Shown: in pieces, positions 16,036 to 32,292 of the stretch
How positions within the stretch are numbered: position 1 is the first letter of the stretch
How the letters are laid out: each line of letters begins with the position of its first letter
Source of the DNA: Halocaridina rubra
Taxonomy: Eukaryota; Arthropoda; Malacostraca; Decapoda; Atyidae
Length of the DNA stretch: 64,000 nt
Assembly (NCBI GenBank): GCA_037179515.1
Contig: JAXCGZ010015134.1
Location: forward strand, 38,501-102,500
Direction: 5' to 3'
Translations under genes and position numbers: made by a program
The notes under the pieces: model-generated
What the model saw: only the letters and a program-made list of their open reading frames with translations
Databases searched by the model: none
Told to the model about the DNA's origin: nothing

Positions 16036-16266
16036 GGGTGGGTGTATATATAATGCATAATGATGATGATCTTTTCTTATCGTAAACCTCTTTGTACTGG
16101 TGGAAGAAGCCTCCGCAGGCGCTTATTTACTATGTAATTTTTTTTTATAATTTTTTTTTTTTTAAATATAGTAAATAAGCGCCCGCGGAGGCTTCTACCA
16201 TCAGTACAAAGAGGATTACGATAAGAAAAGATCATCATCATTATACATTATATATACACCCACCCT
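16036..16266. repeat. large hairpin, ~97-nt arms
   Basis: The left arm (GGGTGGGTGTATATATAATG ... AAGCGCC-type, to about 16131) is the near-perfect reverse complement of the right arm (about 16168 to 16266). The loop is ~35 nt of T-rich sequence. It could be a fold-back element or a recent inverted duplication of the CR1 fragment edge. Confidence 0.75.
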
Positions 16267-16287
16267 ACTGGGTATAATAGAATGTTG

Positions 16288-16289
16288 GA

Positions 16290-16382
<93 letters not shown>
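16288..16382. repeat. (GA)n microsatellite
   Basis: About 95 bp of AG with one C substitution near 16302. Confidence 0.96.
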
Positions 16383-16385
<3 letters not shown>

Positions 16386-16472
16386 CTTTAATTAACTCTT
16401 GTTCATTCAACCAAAACTACATTATTTATTGTAAAAATAATGGTTTAAATACAAATTCGTAATAATAATGAT

Positions 16473-16473
<1 letters not shown>

Positions 16474-16522
<49 letters not shown>

Positions 16523-16586
16523 TAATAAAAATAATAATAAGAATAATAATCTCCACAATCATCATCAAAGGAAAATTATTTTTAAA

Positions 16587-16626
<40 letters not shown>

Positions 16627-16628
16627 GT
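16474..16628. repeat. (AAT)n tracts
   Basis: AAT triplets at 16474-16525 and 16588-16628. The second adjoins the S4 retroposon on its tail side. Confidence 0.9.
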
Positions 16629-16631
16629 AAT

Positions 16632-16838
16632 AAGATCTAAGGAGCATTTTTGGAATAGACATCATAAGAGTAATGCAGAGGTATATTAAAACCCAGCAGA
16701 GAGCTGGATATTCATTACACTTCTTTTATAATCCCTTCACATCTGACAGGTCATTACACTCTCCATCTATTTCTCTTTACAGCCCGATAAAGGCTGTTTT
16801 ATTTTATTATTTTTTGGTCCATCCTGGTGTCACAAAAA
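16632..16838 (+). mobile_element. retroposon family S4, third copy
   Basis: Starts GATCTAAGGAGCATTTTTGG and ends near TTTGGTCCATCCTGGTGTCAC. Same orientation as 13172. Confidence 0.65.
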
Positions 16839-16859
16839 AAAAAAAAAAAAAATTGGGGG

Positions 16860-20425
<3,566 letters not shown>

Positions 20426-21239
20426 TAAGCTTGTAAATGAAGTTGAATTAGTTACTTAGAAAAGCAGATAATTTTTTCAAAATTGAGTCATTCAGTCATA
20501 ATCTCAATTTGTTTGTAATAAATTTCATGGATGTAAAGTCTTGCAGGCATTTGTGTATTATTCCAAAATGCCAAATGTAACTCAGGGCAAAACTTGCTCT
20601 CAGATTAGGAAAATGTTCATGAAATAACAATCACCAAAATATATTTATGGCAGCGGGAAGACCATCGGATTATATTATTAATAGTGAATTTATTTGTAAA
20701 TCAATAAGTTCCATATAATTTATATCATGTTCTATTTCTTCAAATTTAACCCATTTCTATATGGAGTTGCTGTTTTTTGCTAGCCTTTTCCACCTTTTCC
20801 GGTCTCTCATATCCTGTTCCATTATCCCTTGTCCCGCATATCATTTGCCATATTTTGTTACTAGGCATAGTCCGGATTCATAAATGCTAGTATCCAGCCT
20901 TCTTTAACACTATTACTGTAACGACTTTAAAATGACTCCTTTAAAAACTAATTGATTTCAATATATTTAAAAAATAAATCAATAAATATATTCCTAAGAG
21001 TAAAACTGATTCTCAGTGAAAGTCATTTCAAGTTATATGCCATTTCGAGATTTGTTGTAATTTATTCTACAAATCATTTATAATTGATTATATCTGTAGG
21101 CATGGGCTGGAATTGTATAATAATTAGTGGAGTGTGATTTACCACTGAGGTACTCTGCCTACAATGCAGTAATTTTTGTTACATATTATTTTCTGTCTTT
21201 CTATGTAAAAAAAAAAAAAAAAGCTACATCAAAGTAAAA
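20426..21239. other. mostly featureless; LINE 3' remnant at 20735-20850
   Basis: AT-rich. The segment around 20735-20850 (AACCCATTTCTATATGGAGTT) resembles the 3' end of the LINE fragment at 437-808. Nothing else recognised. Confidence 0.5.
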
Positions 21240-21385
21240 AATTTTGACTCTGTGTCGGAGGAAAATACAGAGGAGGGATTCACAGTCCTCTCGCTCTGCC
21301 CCATTTAGTCAACTTTAACCGTAGATGCAAAGGAGAACACAGTGGAGGTATTCTTGCTGCTTACCCCTCAGTTGGTTATATTATT
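21240..21385 (-). mobile_element. RTE-derived short retroposon (family S2), partial
   Basis: Minus-strand 5' portion of the family better seen at 24070-24265: AAGAATACCTCC, GTTCTCCTTTGCATCTACGG, then GAGGACTGTGAATCCCTCC. Confidence 0.55.
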
Positions 21386-22139
21386 TTATTCATTAATTTT
21401 AATTTCTGTGAATGTCATCACATCTCACTCAAGTCAGCATGGAAGGTAAGTGCCATGTAGTAGGTTGGTCCATGGCACCAGCTGACCATTGTGATATTAC
21501 AGCTGAAGGTCTTGTAGACTTAAATAGGACTGTACTGGATAGCTCGATGTTAAGTCTTCCTTCAGTTACGGATCCTTTTTTATGCCAACATGTACGCAGA
21601 ATACACTTGCGTATTTGCTATACATCTTTTTTATTCCTTCACATCTGACAAGTCACAATACTCCCCATCTCTGTATCTCGTAGCTTTATGTTTCTTCATG
21701 CCTAGGCCTGATGAGGGCAATATTTTTTGCCTCTCCTGTTCTCACACTCTTAATTAAAAAAGTAGAGAATGGATGCAAGAGAGCTTGAACATGCCCTGCC
21801 CATTCTTACCACTTCCCTCACTTCCTCTGTGGTAAGAAAACATTTTTCAGGGAGGCTACAACATGTACCAGACCATTGACCCAGTATCACTTTAAGTCAC
21901 CTCTTACGTTATGCAAGGAATATCAGGGCAGCATTCTTTCTCTCCAAAGAGAAGGTTTATGGATGCAGTGAGGGAGACAGTTGATCCACTGTGGATACTC
22001 CTTACAGACGGAGCCAAAAGATTTGAAGAGTCTATCCCTCCAACTACCAAGAAATTCCTCTTTAGTTGTTTCCAACAATGTGTATAGAATGTGAGGGTAG
22101 AATTATTTTATGTCCCCATTTAAATTGCCTTGTTTAACA
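21386..22139. other. non-coding; S4-like fragment at ~21600-21755
   Basis: Contains a partial S4 relative (CATCTTTTTTATTCCTTCACATCTGACA-type, followed by CCTGATGAGGGCAA). No exon with an LRR-N-cap signature was found here. Confidence 0.45.
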
Positions 22140-22141
22140 TG

Positions 22142-22597
22142 CAGGGAATACAAGGGTGGAATGCCTTCTACCCCTTTAGCAGGAAATACAAGGATGGAAT
22201 ACCTTCTACCCCACCAGCAGGGAGTACAAGGTTGGAATTATCATCTAACCCACCAGCAGAAAATACAAGGATGAAATGCCTTATTCTCAACCAGCAGGGA
22301 ATATAAGGGTGGAATACCTTTCACCCCACTGGCTGGGTATACAGAGGTGGAATGCCTTCTACCCCATGAGCGAGGAATATAAGGTGGAATGCCTCTACCC
22401 CAGGAGCAGGGAATACAAGGGTGGAATTGCTTCTACCCCAGGAGCAGGGAATATAAGGGTGGAAGGCCTTCTACCTCTTCAGATGGGAATATAAATGTGG
22501 AATGCCTTCTACCCCATGAACAGGCAATATAAGGGTGGAATGCCTTCTTCTCTACCAGGAGGGAATACAAGAGTGGAATGCCTTCTACCCCATCACT
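22142..22597. repeat. ~38-bp minisatellite, about 12 imperfect copies
   Basis: Unit GCAGGGAATACAAGGGTGGAATGCC, then TTCTACCCCA. The open frames across it are repeat translations, not genes. It lies about 250 bp upstream of the first recognised kek exon. Confidence 0.85.
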
Positions 22598-22845
22598 AGG
22601 GATGCAACTTTCCACAACCACATACACCAACATCACAACATACACTCCCTGAGTGCTCTGTGATAAAGCTTGACATTGGCAGTGGCCTCCCTTAGGGACA
22701 CGGAGCTGTTCAACCAGGCAGCTTAGGGAACAACAACATTGACATCAATTTCAATTTAGTAATATAGATATGATTGGGACATGACTGGTATGAGGAACAC
22801 AATCCTTATTTATGGCTTTGATATTTACGTTTCTTTTGATTGCAG

Positions 22846-22937
22846 GTGGCTGATTGCCGTAATGCAGGATTCACAACCATACCAACTAAACTGAGTCCAG
22901 AGATTCAAGAATTGAACCTTGCTGGAAACAGAATAGA
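22846..22937 (+). CDS. kek: Kekkon-like LRR-Ig transmembrane protein, exon 2 (first one seen)
   Basis: Encodes the end of the LRR N-terminal cap and start of LRR1: VADCRNAGFTTIP then LSPEIQELNLAGNRIE. The acceptor is CAG/GTGG after a T-rich tract, the donor GA/GTAAGC, leaving phase 2. VADC supplies a late cysteine of an N-cap; the earlier C..C.C half and the signal peptide must be on one or more upstream exons that I could not find. Kekkon proteins are arthropod cell-surface modulators of EGF-receptor or BMP signalling (family knowledge). The exon is numbered 2 only because an upstream coding exon is required. Confidence 0.85.
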
Positions 22938-24069
22938 GTAAGCATGTTAACAGTTTTAATCTTTTCACTGGCAAATTTTTTGGTATATTGCTGGTGACAT
23001 TATTATTACCGTACGGACATGGGCTAAGTGTTCTGAAGGTAGTAAAAGGAGATTGTGAGAAAGTGATATCAGGAGATTTCTCTATCACTGGAAGTAGTTG
23101 GAGGGAGGCGGTGAGAGGGTAATGAGAGTTTAGGTTAGGCTAGTACTGTTTAAATCTTAATGTGCCCTAATATGCAATATGGAATAAATGTGTTTTTATA
23201 AAGTACCTTTTATTTTTAACATGGAATAAATGTATTTTTATGAAATGGTGATGATAAAGCCAACTGTTTTTTCACTGTGCGAAGACTATAATGAAATCAG
23301 TAATATCACTGTACGGCGATAATACACACAGGCACTTTTTTTCAGAAAAGTTTGCATATCCAAACGAAACAAAAGTGAGAAAAATCTCAAGAAAACATTT
23401 TTGATACATCTCACCCGTTGCTGACATGTTGTCATTAGGGTTGGCAGATATATGATTGACACAAACATACATGTCTCTGCCTTAAGAAAGCTCAGTGTTA
23501 GCCTGAATGGACAAGAATACATGTTTGAAGCATACTTTTGTACGTTCACTCTTTTACAAGATATTTCATCCTTGGCGAAAGATGTCTGACAAGTGAAAAC
23601 AAGATATTTCATTGTTGTGAGGGAAGAGGTTCATATGCTGAACTTTTTCTCAGTTTCTTGAGGAAATAGAATTTTGTAGCAAAAGAAAACTTATCTAAGA
23701 GTTAATTAGTTTAAGGCTGTGTATATTTTCGAGCAAGTCGAGTTGCTTCAAGTCAATACGATTCATGATGCATCACTAATTACCACCCTATTTGATATTT
23801 AATTTGTATGGCTCTTTGAAGTAACGTTTCACACCAGAAGAGTCGAGTAAGTTCAAGTCATGACTCATGACTTTAATTCAAATAAATGGTGTCAAATGAC
23901 TCTCTTGACTTGTTGTGACTCGATGCACTTGGTATAATCGCAGCCTAAGATCGAGTTGTTACTGCAATGAAGTATCATAAAGATTATTAGATATTCAGTA
24001 TTTATTTCTGTCATATGAAAAAAATCAAGTCACGCAGCAACTTGACATTTCTGTATATGATCCTGTGCC
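22938..24069 (+). other. kek intron, first part
   Basis: AT-rich intronic sequence with no recognised element. Open frames on the minus strand at 23272-23612 show no family resemblance. The intron runs to 24305. Confidence 0.6.
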
Positions 24070-24265
24070 ATTTCAGTGGAGGAGGAACTAGAATACCTCC
24101 TCCGCGTTCCCCTGCATGTTGTAAAATTCAACTGAAAGGAGTGAAACCAGAGGACTAGGGATTCCCTCCTTTGTAGTTATCTCCCACAAAGAGTTGAGGT
24201 TTCTATTTTGCCTCAACCACCCCCTTATGAGGGGGTTATGGCTCTTGTATATAGATAGATAGTAT
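24070..24265 (+). mobile_element. RTE-derived short retroposon (family S2)
   Basis: Its 5' half (AGAGGACTAGGGATTCCCTCC) resembles the 5' region of the RTE copy near 37275 (GGGGACTAGGAATTCCCCC). Its 3' half ends in a CCCCCTTATGAGGGGG stem-loop plus TGGCTCTTGTATA and a short TAGATAGATAG tail. It ends only ~40 nt before the acceptor of the next kek exon. Other copies: 21240, 25192 (both minus) and 26400 (plus). Confidence 0.65.
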
Positions 24266-24305
24266 TAAAGTTTTAGAATATTTGTAAATTATTGTTTGTT
24301 TTCAG

Positions 24306-24481
24306 GTATTTAGAAAAAGATGCTTTCAAGACAGCTGGCCTAGTTAATTTACAGAAGTTATACCTAGGGGAAAATAATATCAGCAGCCTCCACAAGGATG
24401 CCTTTAGAGATCTGAAGATCTTAATTGAGCTAAATCTAGCTCAGAATCATATTGACAAACTCCATCCTCATACATTCACTG
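24306..24481 (+). CDS. kek: Kekkon-like protein, exon 3 (LRR1-LRR3)
   Basis: After TTTTCAG, encodes YLEKDAFKTAGL, VNLQKLYLGENNISSLHKD and KILIELNLAQNHIDKLHPHT, i.e. the end of LRR1, all of LRR2 and most of LRR3 with the LxxLxLxxNxI spacing. Takes 1 base from the previous exon's split codon (GAG) and ends in phase 1 at ACTG/GTGAGT. 176 nt. Retroposons lie within ~40 nt of both splice sites. Confidence 0.92.
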
Positions 24482-24489
24482 GTGAGTAT

Positions 24490-24620
24490 TTATTTTTTTT
24501 TTACATATGTGTCACTATTAATCCCCATTTAGGGATGCATACTGACAGACTGAAGTTTGGGAGTTAATGCAGAATGCCTTTCCTAACGCCCCCACCATGT
24601 GCTCAAACTCTGGTCCGTTA
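24490..24620 (-). mobile_element. SINE, family S3, degraded
   Basis: Minus-strand copy (AATCCCCATTTAGGGATGC on plus, GGCGTTAGGAAAGGCAT-type core on minus) starting within about 10-30 nt of the exon 3 donor. Confidence 0.45.
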
Positions 24621-24724
24621 CCTCCTGAGTTGAGCATTTCTACCATTTTGTTATGGAGGTCATCACTGGTTTTTGACACAAATTTCTTTCTAGTTTCATT
24701 CCTAGGAGGAGGGCTCTGCAGTAG

Positions 24725-24870
24725 CACACACGAGTCAGGAGATGACTGAAGAGGATTTAAGCCCATCATGGGATGTTTGGAAGGGCAATGAGTCTTAACT
24801 CTTAGCTCCAACCTTTCTCTGCCCACTCCCATTCATGGGGACTGATTGTGATGCATAATACAGTGCACAC
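24725..24870 (+). mobile_element. SINE, family S3
   Basis: GCCCATCATGGGATGTTTGG, AAGGGCAATGAGTC and CATTCATGGGGACTGATTG follow the S3 layout. Confidence 0.5.
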
Positions 24871-25084
24871 GCCTTCCTTGGAGGAGAATAGAAAGCTTTC
24901 ACAAAATTCACATATTGAACTCTGCCAATGTAGAATATGCGCTAGAGGATTAGTCCTTTGACTTATTGCTATTCCATACTAAATTTTGATCATGCTTATC
25001 GATTACCAGTCTTTTGGTGATGCTTTGTAAATTCATTTCATTGTCTTGGGCTTTGTGTGTATGCGAATGATATCGCTACTCGAC

Positions 25085-25191
25085 TCTGGAGTTTACTGAC
25101 TCACAATCAATCCCACTTTTGGTCATTTGAAAGGGCAGCTAGCCTTAATTTTCCAACCACACACACTATCCACCTCCATAATGGGGATAAA
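25085..25191 (+). mobile_element. SINE fragment, family S3
   Basis: Contains GAAAGGGCAGCTAGCCTTAA and CCATAATGGGGATAAATTT. Confidence 0.45.
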
Positions 25192-25400
25192 TTTATCTAT
25201 ATACAAGAGCCATTATCCCCCTTAAAAGTGGGATGACTGGGTAAAAGCAAAATACCTTGAATCTTTAGGGAAAGAAAATACAGAGAAGGAGATTCCCAGT
25301 CCCCATGTTCCACCCCAATGAGTAGACTATTACGACAGACAGGGGAACACTGCATACATAGATTTATCATGCCCAGTAATGCAATATATAAGAAGTGCAT
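25192..25400 (-). mobile_element. RTE-derived short retroposon (family S2)
   Basis: Minus-strand copy, nearly complete: GCAGTGTTCCCCTGTCTGTC, GGGGACTGGGAATCTCCTTC and an end in CCCACTTTTAAGGGGGATAA plus TGGCTCTTGTATA. Confidence 0.65.
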
Positions 25401-25475
25401 ATTTAAACAGTGATATGGTGCCCGGGTATGATGAGGGCAATTTTCTTTCCCCGCCGTGGTGTCACAAAAAAAAAA
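25401..25475 (+). mobile_element. solo L3 3' end-like fragment
   Basis: GGTATGATGAGGGCAATTTT and CCGTGGTGTCACAAAA resemble the terminal motif of LINE family L3 on its sense strand. Confidence 0.45.
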
Positions 25476-25769
25476 GATGTACTACTCTTAATTAACAAAA
25501 TAATTGACTTGAGACACTGATATTTGTTCATTTACAGTCTGACTTTATTCAGCTAGGCTTGTTGCTTAGCTTATAATAATAATAATAACAATAATAATGA
25601 TACACTGTCAGGTTGCTAGAATTTCCTCTCGAAGTACAAGTTGCATAGTTCTCATTCGTATAATCTTTCAATTGAAAGTAACAGGTAAAAAACTGACTCA
25701 GATATATGTTAACATTGTATAAGAACCATTAACTGTGAATTTCATTCATAATTGGACTGTTGGGATAAT

Positions 25770-25880
25770 AGTAGTGCAGTGGTGAGGGGCATTAGGAAGG
25801 GCATGCAGCCTGATTCCCCAGTTCCAATATTTCTGTATCCACCCCAAAATGGGGACTGATAGTGACGTATATAATGTAAA
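25770..25880 (+). mobile_element. SINE, family S3
   Basis: TAGGAAGGGCATGCAGCC core, GTATCCACCCCAAAATGGGG and ACTGATAGTGACG, then an A-run. Confidence 0.6.
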
Positions 25881-26061
25881 AAAAAAAAAAATACTGATTT
25901 TTGTTGTCTGTAGAATATACTTATAAATTTTTAATGCGTATGTTTAAGTAACTAACCTTTTTTTTCATATTCATAGTCATAGAATTTATTGCCAAATATT
26001 CAGTATACATACAGGAATAAATATGTACATTATATTCAGAGGCTTTTGATTATATCTGAAG

Positions 26062-26230
26062 GTATGGAAAAACTGCGATTATTAGACCTGAGCTCTAACG
26101 AGTTGTCTCGCCTGGATGGGATACAGTTTCCAGTTCTTCCGCATTTACGGAAGCTTTTTTTCACCGACAACCAAATTTCTTACATAAACAACTATGCTTT
26201 TATCAACCTCATCCTCTTAGAGTCACTTAG
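26062..26230 (+). CDS. kek: Kekkon-like protein, exon 4 (LRR4-LRR5)
   Basis: Encodes MEKLRLLDLSSNELSRLDG, LPHLRKLFFTDNQISYI and the start of LRR6 (LILLESL). The chosen acceptor is CTGAAG/GTATGG, a weak AAG with a poor pyrimidine tract. It is required because it completes the split Gly codon and preserves LRR spacing; the better-looking TTCAG at 26035-26039 leads to an in-frame stop. The donor is TTAG/GTGAGT, phase 2. Confidence 0.88.
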
Positions 26231-26399
26231 GTGAGTAAATCATGTTATATTTAATTCAGTGTAATTTACTTCAAAATTGTTTATTATAAGTTAGTTTTAA
26301 TTTAATGATCTCTTTTCAGTTTTCTTCTTTTCATTTTCATTGTAGTTAGGGAACTGTAATAGTGAAATAGTGATTACAGAACGCATGTGAATATGTAGT

Positions 26400-26522
26400 A
26401 AATTTAAATACAGAAGAGGTAGTTGCAAGGGGACTGGGAATCCCGTCCTCTGTATTTTCTCTTCCCAGTGAGTCAGAGTATTTTGCCTTGATGAAGTCAC
26501 TTTCCTTATAAGGGGAAAAATG

Positions 26523-26525
<3 letters not shown>
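26400..26525 (+). mobile_element. RTE-derived short retroposon (family S2)
   Basis: GGGGACTGGGAATCCCGTCC, then a CCTTATAAGGGG stem-loop and a (TA)n tail at 26526. Confidence 0.6.
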
Positions 26526-26605
<80 letters not shown>

Positions 26606-26820
26606 TGTATGTATGTATGTATGTATGTATGTATGTATGTATGTATGTATGTATGTATGTATGTATGTATGTATGTATGTATGTATGTATGTATGTATGT
26701 ATGTATGTATGTATGTATGTATGTATGTATGTATGTATGTATGTATGTATGTATGTATGTATGTATGTATGTATGTATGTATGTATGTATGTATGTATGT
26801 ATGTATGTATGTATGTATGT
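26526..26820. repeat. (TA)n followed by (TATG)n
   Basis: TA at 26526-26577, then ~60 uninterrupted TATG units at 26577-26820. The tetranucleotide block abuts the 3' terminus of CR1 copy B (minus strand); the TA block abuts the S2 retroposon 3' end. Met-Tyr-Val-Cys frames are artefacts. Confidence 0.96.
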
Positions 26821-29800
26821 GCTTACCTAATTGTGTTTACGGGAAAGAGCCCAAAGCTTGTATCTTCCTGTCTCCTAATCGTTTCCATTTAATACTTAGT
26901 GATACTTATCATACCTGTCCTTAAAACTATGGATTGAGATAGCATTAACTACCTCCTCGCTTAGCCAATTCCAATTATCAACTACTCTTACACTGAAAAA
27001 GTATTTCCTTCCATCCTGCAAAGATGTTTTCTTACGAAGCTTCAAACTATAACCTCTAGTTCTAGAGCCAGCCATATCAAAATATCCATCCCTATCCACT
27101 CTATCATAACCATGAAGGAATTTAAAGACTGTCACCATATCCCCCCTCAATCTTCTAGCTTCCAGTGATGGTAAGTCTAATTCCCTCAGCCTCTCATCAT
27201 AACTGAGATTGCGTATTTTTGGCACCAGTTTCGTGGCATGTCTTTGAACTTTTCCAAGCTTAGCTATGTGCTTTTTCAAGTGCGGATTCCAAAAGGGGGC
27301 TGCATATTCGAGTTTTGGCCTCACTTAGGTTACATAAATATTTCTGAACATTTCCTTGTCCATGTGTCTGAAGGCTACCCTTACATTTGATAAGAATGCA
27401 TATGCTGCCCTTACTATGCCATTTATATGTATTTATGGAGACAAATCTGCCAGTATGTTTACTCCTAGATCTCTCTCATTTTCTGTCTCTTGAAGTTGTA
27501 CTCCAGCCACCGAGTAGTTAAGCTTGGGCCTTCTTGCACTTGTACCCATTCTCATTACCTTACATTTTGAAGTATTGAATTTCATTAGCCACTTTTCTGA
27601 CTACTCATGCAGACTATTTAGATCCTCCTGAAGTTCTCTACCATTGTTCTCGTTTATTACTTTCTTCACAATCTTTGCATCATCTGCAAACATATTCATG
27701 AATGAATTTACAGACTCTGGTAGGTCATTTACATATACAAGGAACAAAAGTGGCCCTAAAGCTGAACCCTGTGGAACTCCACTACTAACTCTTCTCCATT
27801 CAGACACTGAGTATCTTACTCTAACCCTCTGTTCCCTTCCTTCAAAGTAAGTTTTTATCCATTCCAAGACATTTCCACCTATTCTAGCCATTGCTTGCAG
27901 CTTCCTAATAAGTGTCCCATGTGGAACAGTGTCAAACGCTTTCTGGAAGTCTAGGAATATGCAATCTGCCCAGCCCTCTCTTTCCTGTAAGATTCGGCTT
28001 ACCTCATCATAAAATTCTAATAAGCTTGTTACTGTTGATCTACCTTCTCTGAAGCCATGTTGCCTCACTGACAAAAAGTTGAAGGATTCCAAGTGAAGAG
28101 AGATATGTTTCCTTAGTAGTTTCTCCATAACTTTGCAAACTATGCTGGTCAAGGAAACTGGTCTATAGTTCAGAGCTGTATCCCTCCTTCCCTTTTTGAA
28201 GATAGGTATCACATTTGCTTGTTTCCAGCATCTTGGAATCTCCCTTGACTCCAGTGACTTTTTAAATATGATACTTAGTGCCACTGATATTGAGTTTGCG
28301 CATTTTTTAAGTACATGAGGGGATATGTCATCAGGACCTGTAGCTTTATGAACATCTAAATCCATCAGCGCTATGCATACCTCTGTGGCTGTAAGATTGA
28401 TGTTTTCTAATACCGGCCCTTGAGCGTCTAGCTCTGCAATCTGAGGAGGTGGGGTATTTTCTACTGTAAATACTGACTGAAACTCCTTGTTCAATTCTTT
28501 GCATATCTCTTCATCCGTCTCAGTGATGCTCCCACCCACTCTATTAAGCCTTTTAAACCTGTTCTTTTACCTTCAGTTTTCCTCTGATACAGCTGTGGAA
28601 AAGCTTGGGATTTTCTTTAGCCTTCCTAGTGATGTCCTTCTCATAGTCTCTCTCTGCCTCTCTCCTTTTACTTAAGTAGTCATTTTTTGCTCTTTTGCAG
28701 GTGTGCCAGACATTTATGTTTTTTCTCCTCCTATACCTTTTCCAGCATTTGTCTCTCCACTCCTTAGCTCTTTTACACTCATTATCGAACCATTTCTCTC
28801 TGGCATGAATTACACCTACTTTGGTGACAGGTATGCAGCAATCTACTATCTTCCCATATTTCTCACAAAAGATGTCGTACATTTCTTGTACAGATTTGTT
28901 TTAAAATAAGGTTCTCCAGTCAATAACTGCAAAAAGCTCATTCATTTTGATGTAATCTCCTTTCGGATAGTTCCTCCTCATGTGCTCAGTGCCTCTACTC
29001 TCAGGCAGAACATCTTCAATGATATACTCCATCAACGACACACAGTGGTCACTCTTTCCAATTGGTGGTTCATACTCAATTTTTCAATATCCAACACATT
29101 ATCTGTAAATACTAGATCAAGTAGTGATGGCTCATGCCCACCCCTGGCCTTCATTGGTTCCATTACATGTTGGTGTAGGAAATTCCCTGTACACAATTTA
29201 GGAATCTTGCCCTGAATGAGTCCTCACCACTGTGTGGGTCAAGATTTATCCAATCTATCTCTTTATGATTAAAATCTTCCATAATCAAAATCCTACATTT
29301 TCTCTCCCGTGCCATGTTAACCGCTGAGTTTATGACTTCAATAGTACCTATATGACTTTCCTCATAAACTTCAGGCCTATGTTGGTTCCTTGGTGGATTA
29401 TATACAACAGTTATTATAATGCTCTCTGACCCGGTATATATGCAAGCAACTAGAAATTCCTTGAACTCACTTTCTATAACTAAAGTTTATTTCTTCAACC
29501 TGAATCCTTTCACTTATGAGCAGTGCTATCCCTCCAACAGTCCTCTCAGATCTTTCAACCCTTAATATTCTGAAGCCCTTAGGAAAAACTGTGACACTGT
29601 TTATGTCCTCACTTAACTTAGTCTCTGTAATTGCTACTATATCTGCCTTACTGTTGTGAATCCTATCATTTAATTCTACTGCCTTACCAGCTAATCTAGC
29701 TGCATTTGTGTATAACAATATTAATGAGGCCCCATCCCCTGATCTTCTGTCGTTATCTTTTTTATCTCTCCTTTGTCTGGAAGAACTCTGAAATGAAAAT

Positions 29801-30480
29801 TTTTCCTCTATTCTTCAATTCTTTCCTCAGTTAACCTTCTTGCCTCTTGCAACAAGTTTTTGATCTTTTCCATCTCTTCCTGTGTTTTGTATCGTCTAAT
29901 GAACACCTCTTTAAATTCTTGAAGGTCTTTTAGAGTTTTTCCTCATCAGTATTTCTCTACATGTTTCCCCTCTCTCAAAGGTTACTTTTGTTGGTCTCTG
30001 CTTTCCCTCCCTCGAATATTTGCCTAGTTGGTGAATGTTTGCAATATCCTCAGGACCACAAGCTTTCTTATCAGGTCTACAACCCTAGCCTTATTTTCTT
30101 CAAGTCTCCCTTGCCATGTTGGCTCCTGGGATTCGCTTATGCTTGAGATTACCACTATCTTCTCTTTATCAAGTGCCTGTTTAATCTGTGGATTTGCCCT
30201 TTCCATCACTACATCTTTCATTTTTTTGATTCCTGTTTCTTTATAATCAATTGTTTGTATGTTTTCCAGTGCTACCACTTAACAGCGTCTTTTACTGCCA
30301 CATTCCCCCTTAGTGCATCAGCAAAGGAAGTTTTCATAGCTTCATATTCCGTATTCAGCTCCTGAAACCCTTTTCTAAACTGTTCGATGTTTTCCTTAAT
30401 CTGGATATTCCAAGCTGCAGTCTCGTCTCTCTCAGAAGAGAGCAGTGATCTAACATTTAATTAATTTAGTTTGTCATTCA
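26821..30480 (-). mobile_element. CR1-type non-LTR retrotransposon, copy B (longest)
   Basis: Minus strand. From 5' to 3': an ORF1-like fragment (30278-30024, EKIVVISSISESQEPTWQG), an endonuclease start (29718-29467, ADIVAITETKLSED), endonuclease remainder with SDH, RT (28539-27601) and C-terminal domain (27324-26896). Frameshifts separate the blocks. The 3' end continues into (TATG)n. It lies in kek intron 26231-32292, antisense to the gene. Confidence 0.88.
27601..28539 (-). pseudogene. CR1 copy B reverse transcriptase ORF, 312 codons
   Basis: A long uninterrupted RT: ATGPDDISPHVLKKC (fingers), YRPVSLTSIVCKVMEKLL, FREGRST, DCIFLDFQKAFDTVPHGTLI (first Asp), SGVPQGSALGPLLFLVYVND and MFADDAKIVKK (catalytic DD). 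All RT key residues are present, but the upstream endonuclease and downstream domain are in other frames, so the element is not active as read. Confidence 0.88.
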
Positions 30481-30502
30481 GCTGTGTGTGTATGTGTTTG
30501 TA

Positions 30503-31198
<696 letters not shown>

Positions 31199-31208
31199 CA
31201 TATATATA

Positions 31209-32292
<1,084 letters not shown>

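Noticed and set aside
22276..22645. Repeat-protein gene over the 38-bp minisatellite
   Set aside because: Open on both strands purely because of the repeat; no start context, and units vary by indels that change frame.
26039..26061. Alternative acceptor at 26039 for kek exon 4
   Set aside because: It has a better CAG, but in the required phase it reads into TGA before reaching the LRR-coding part.
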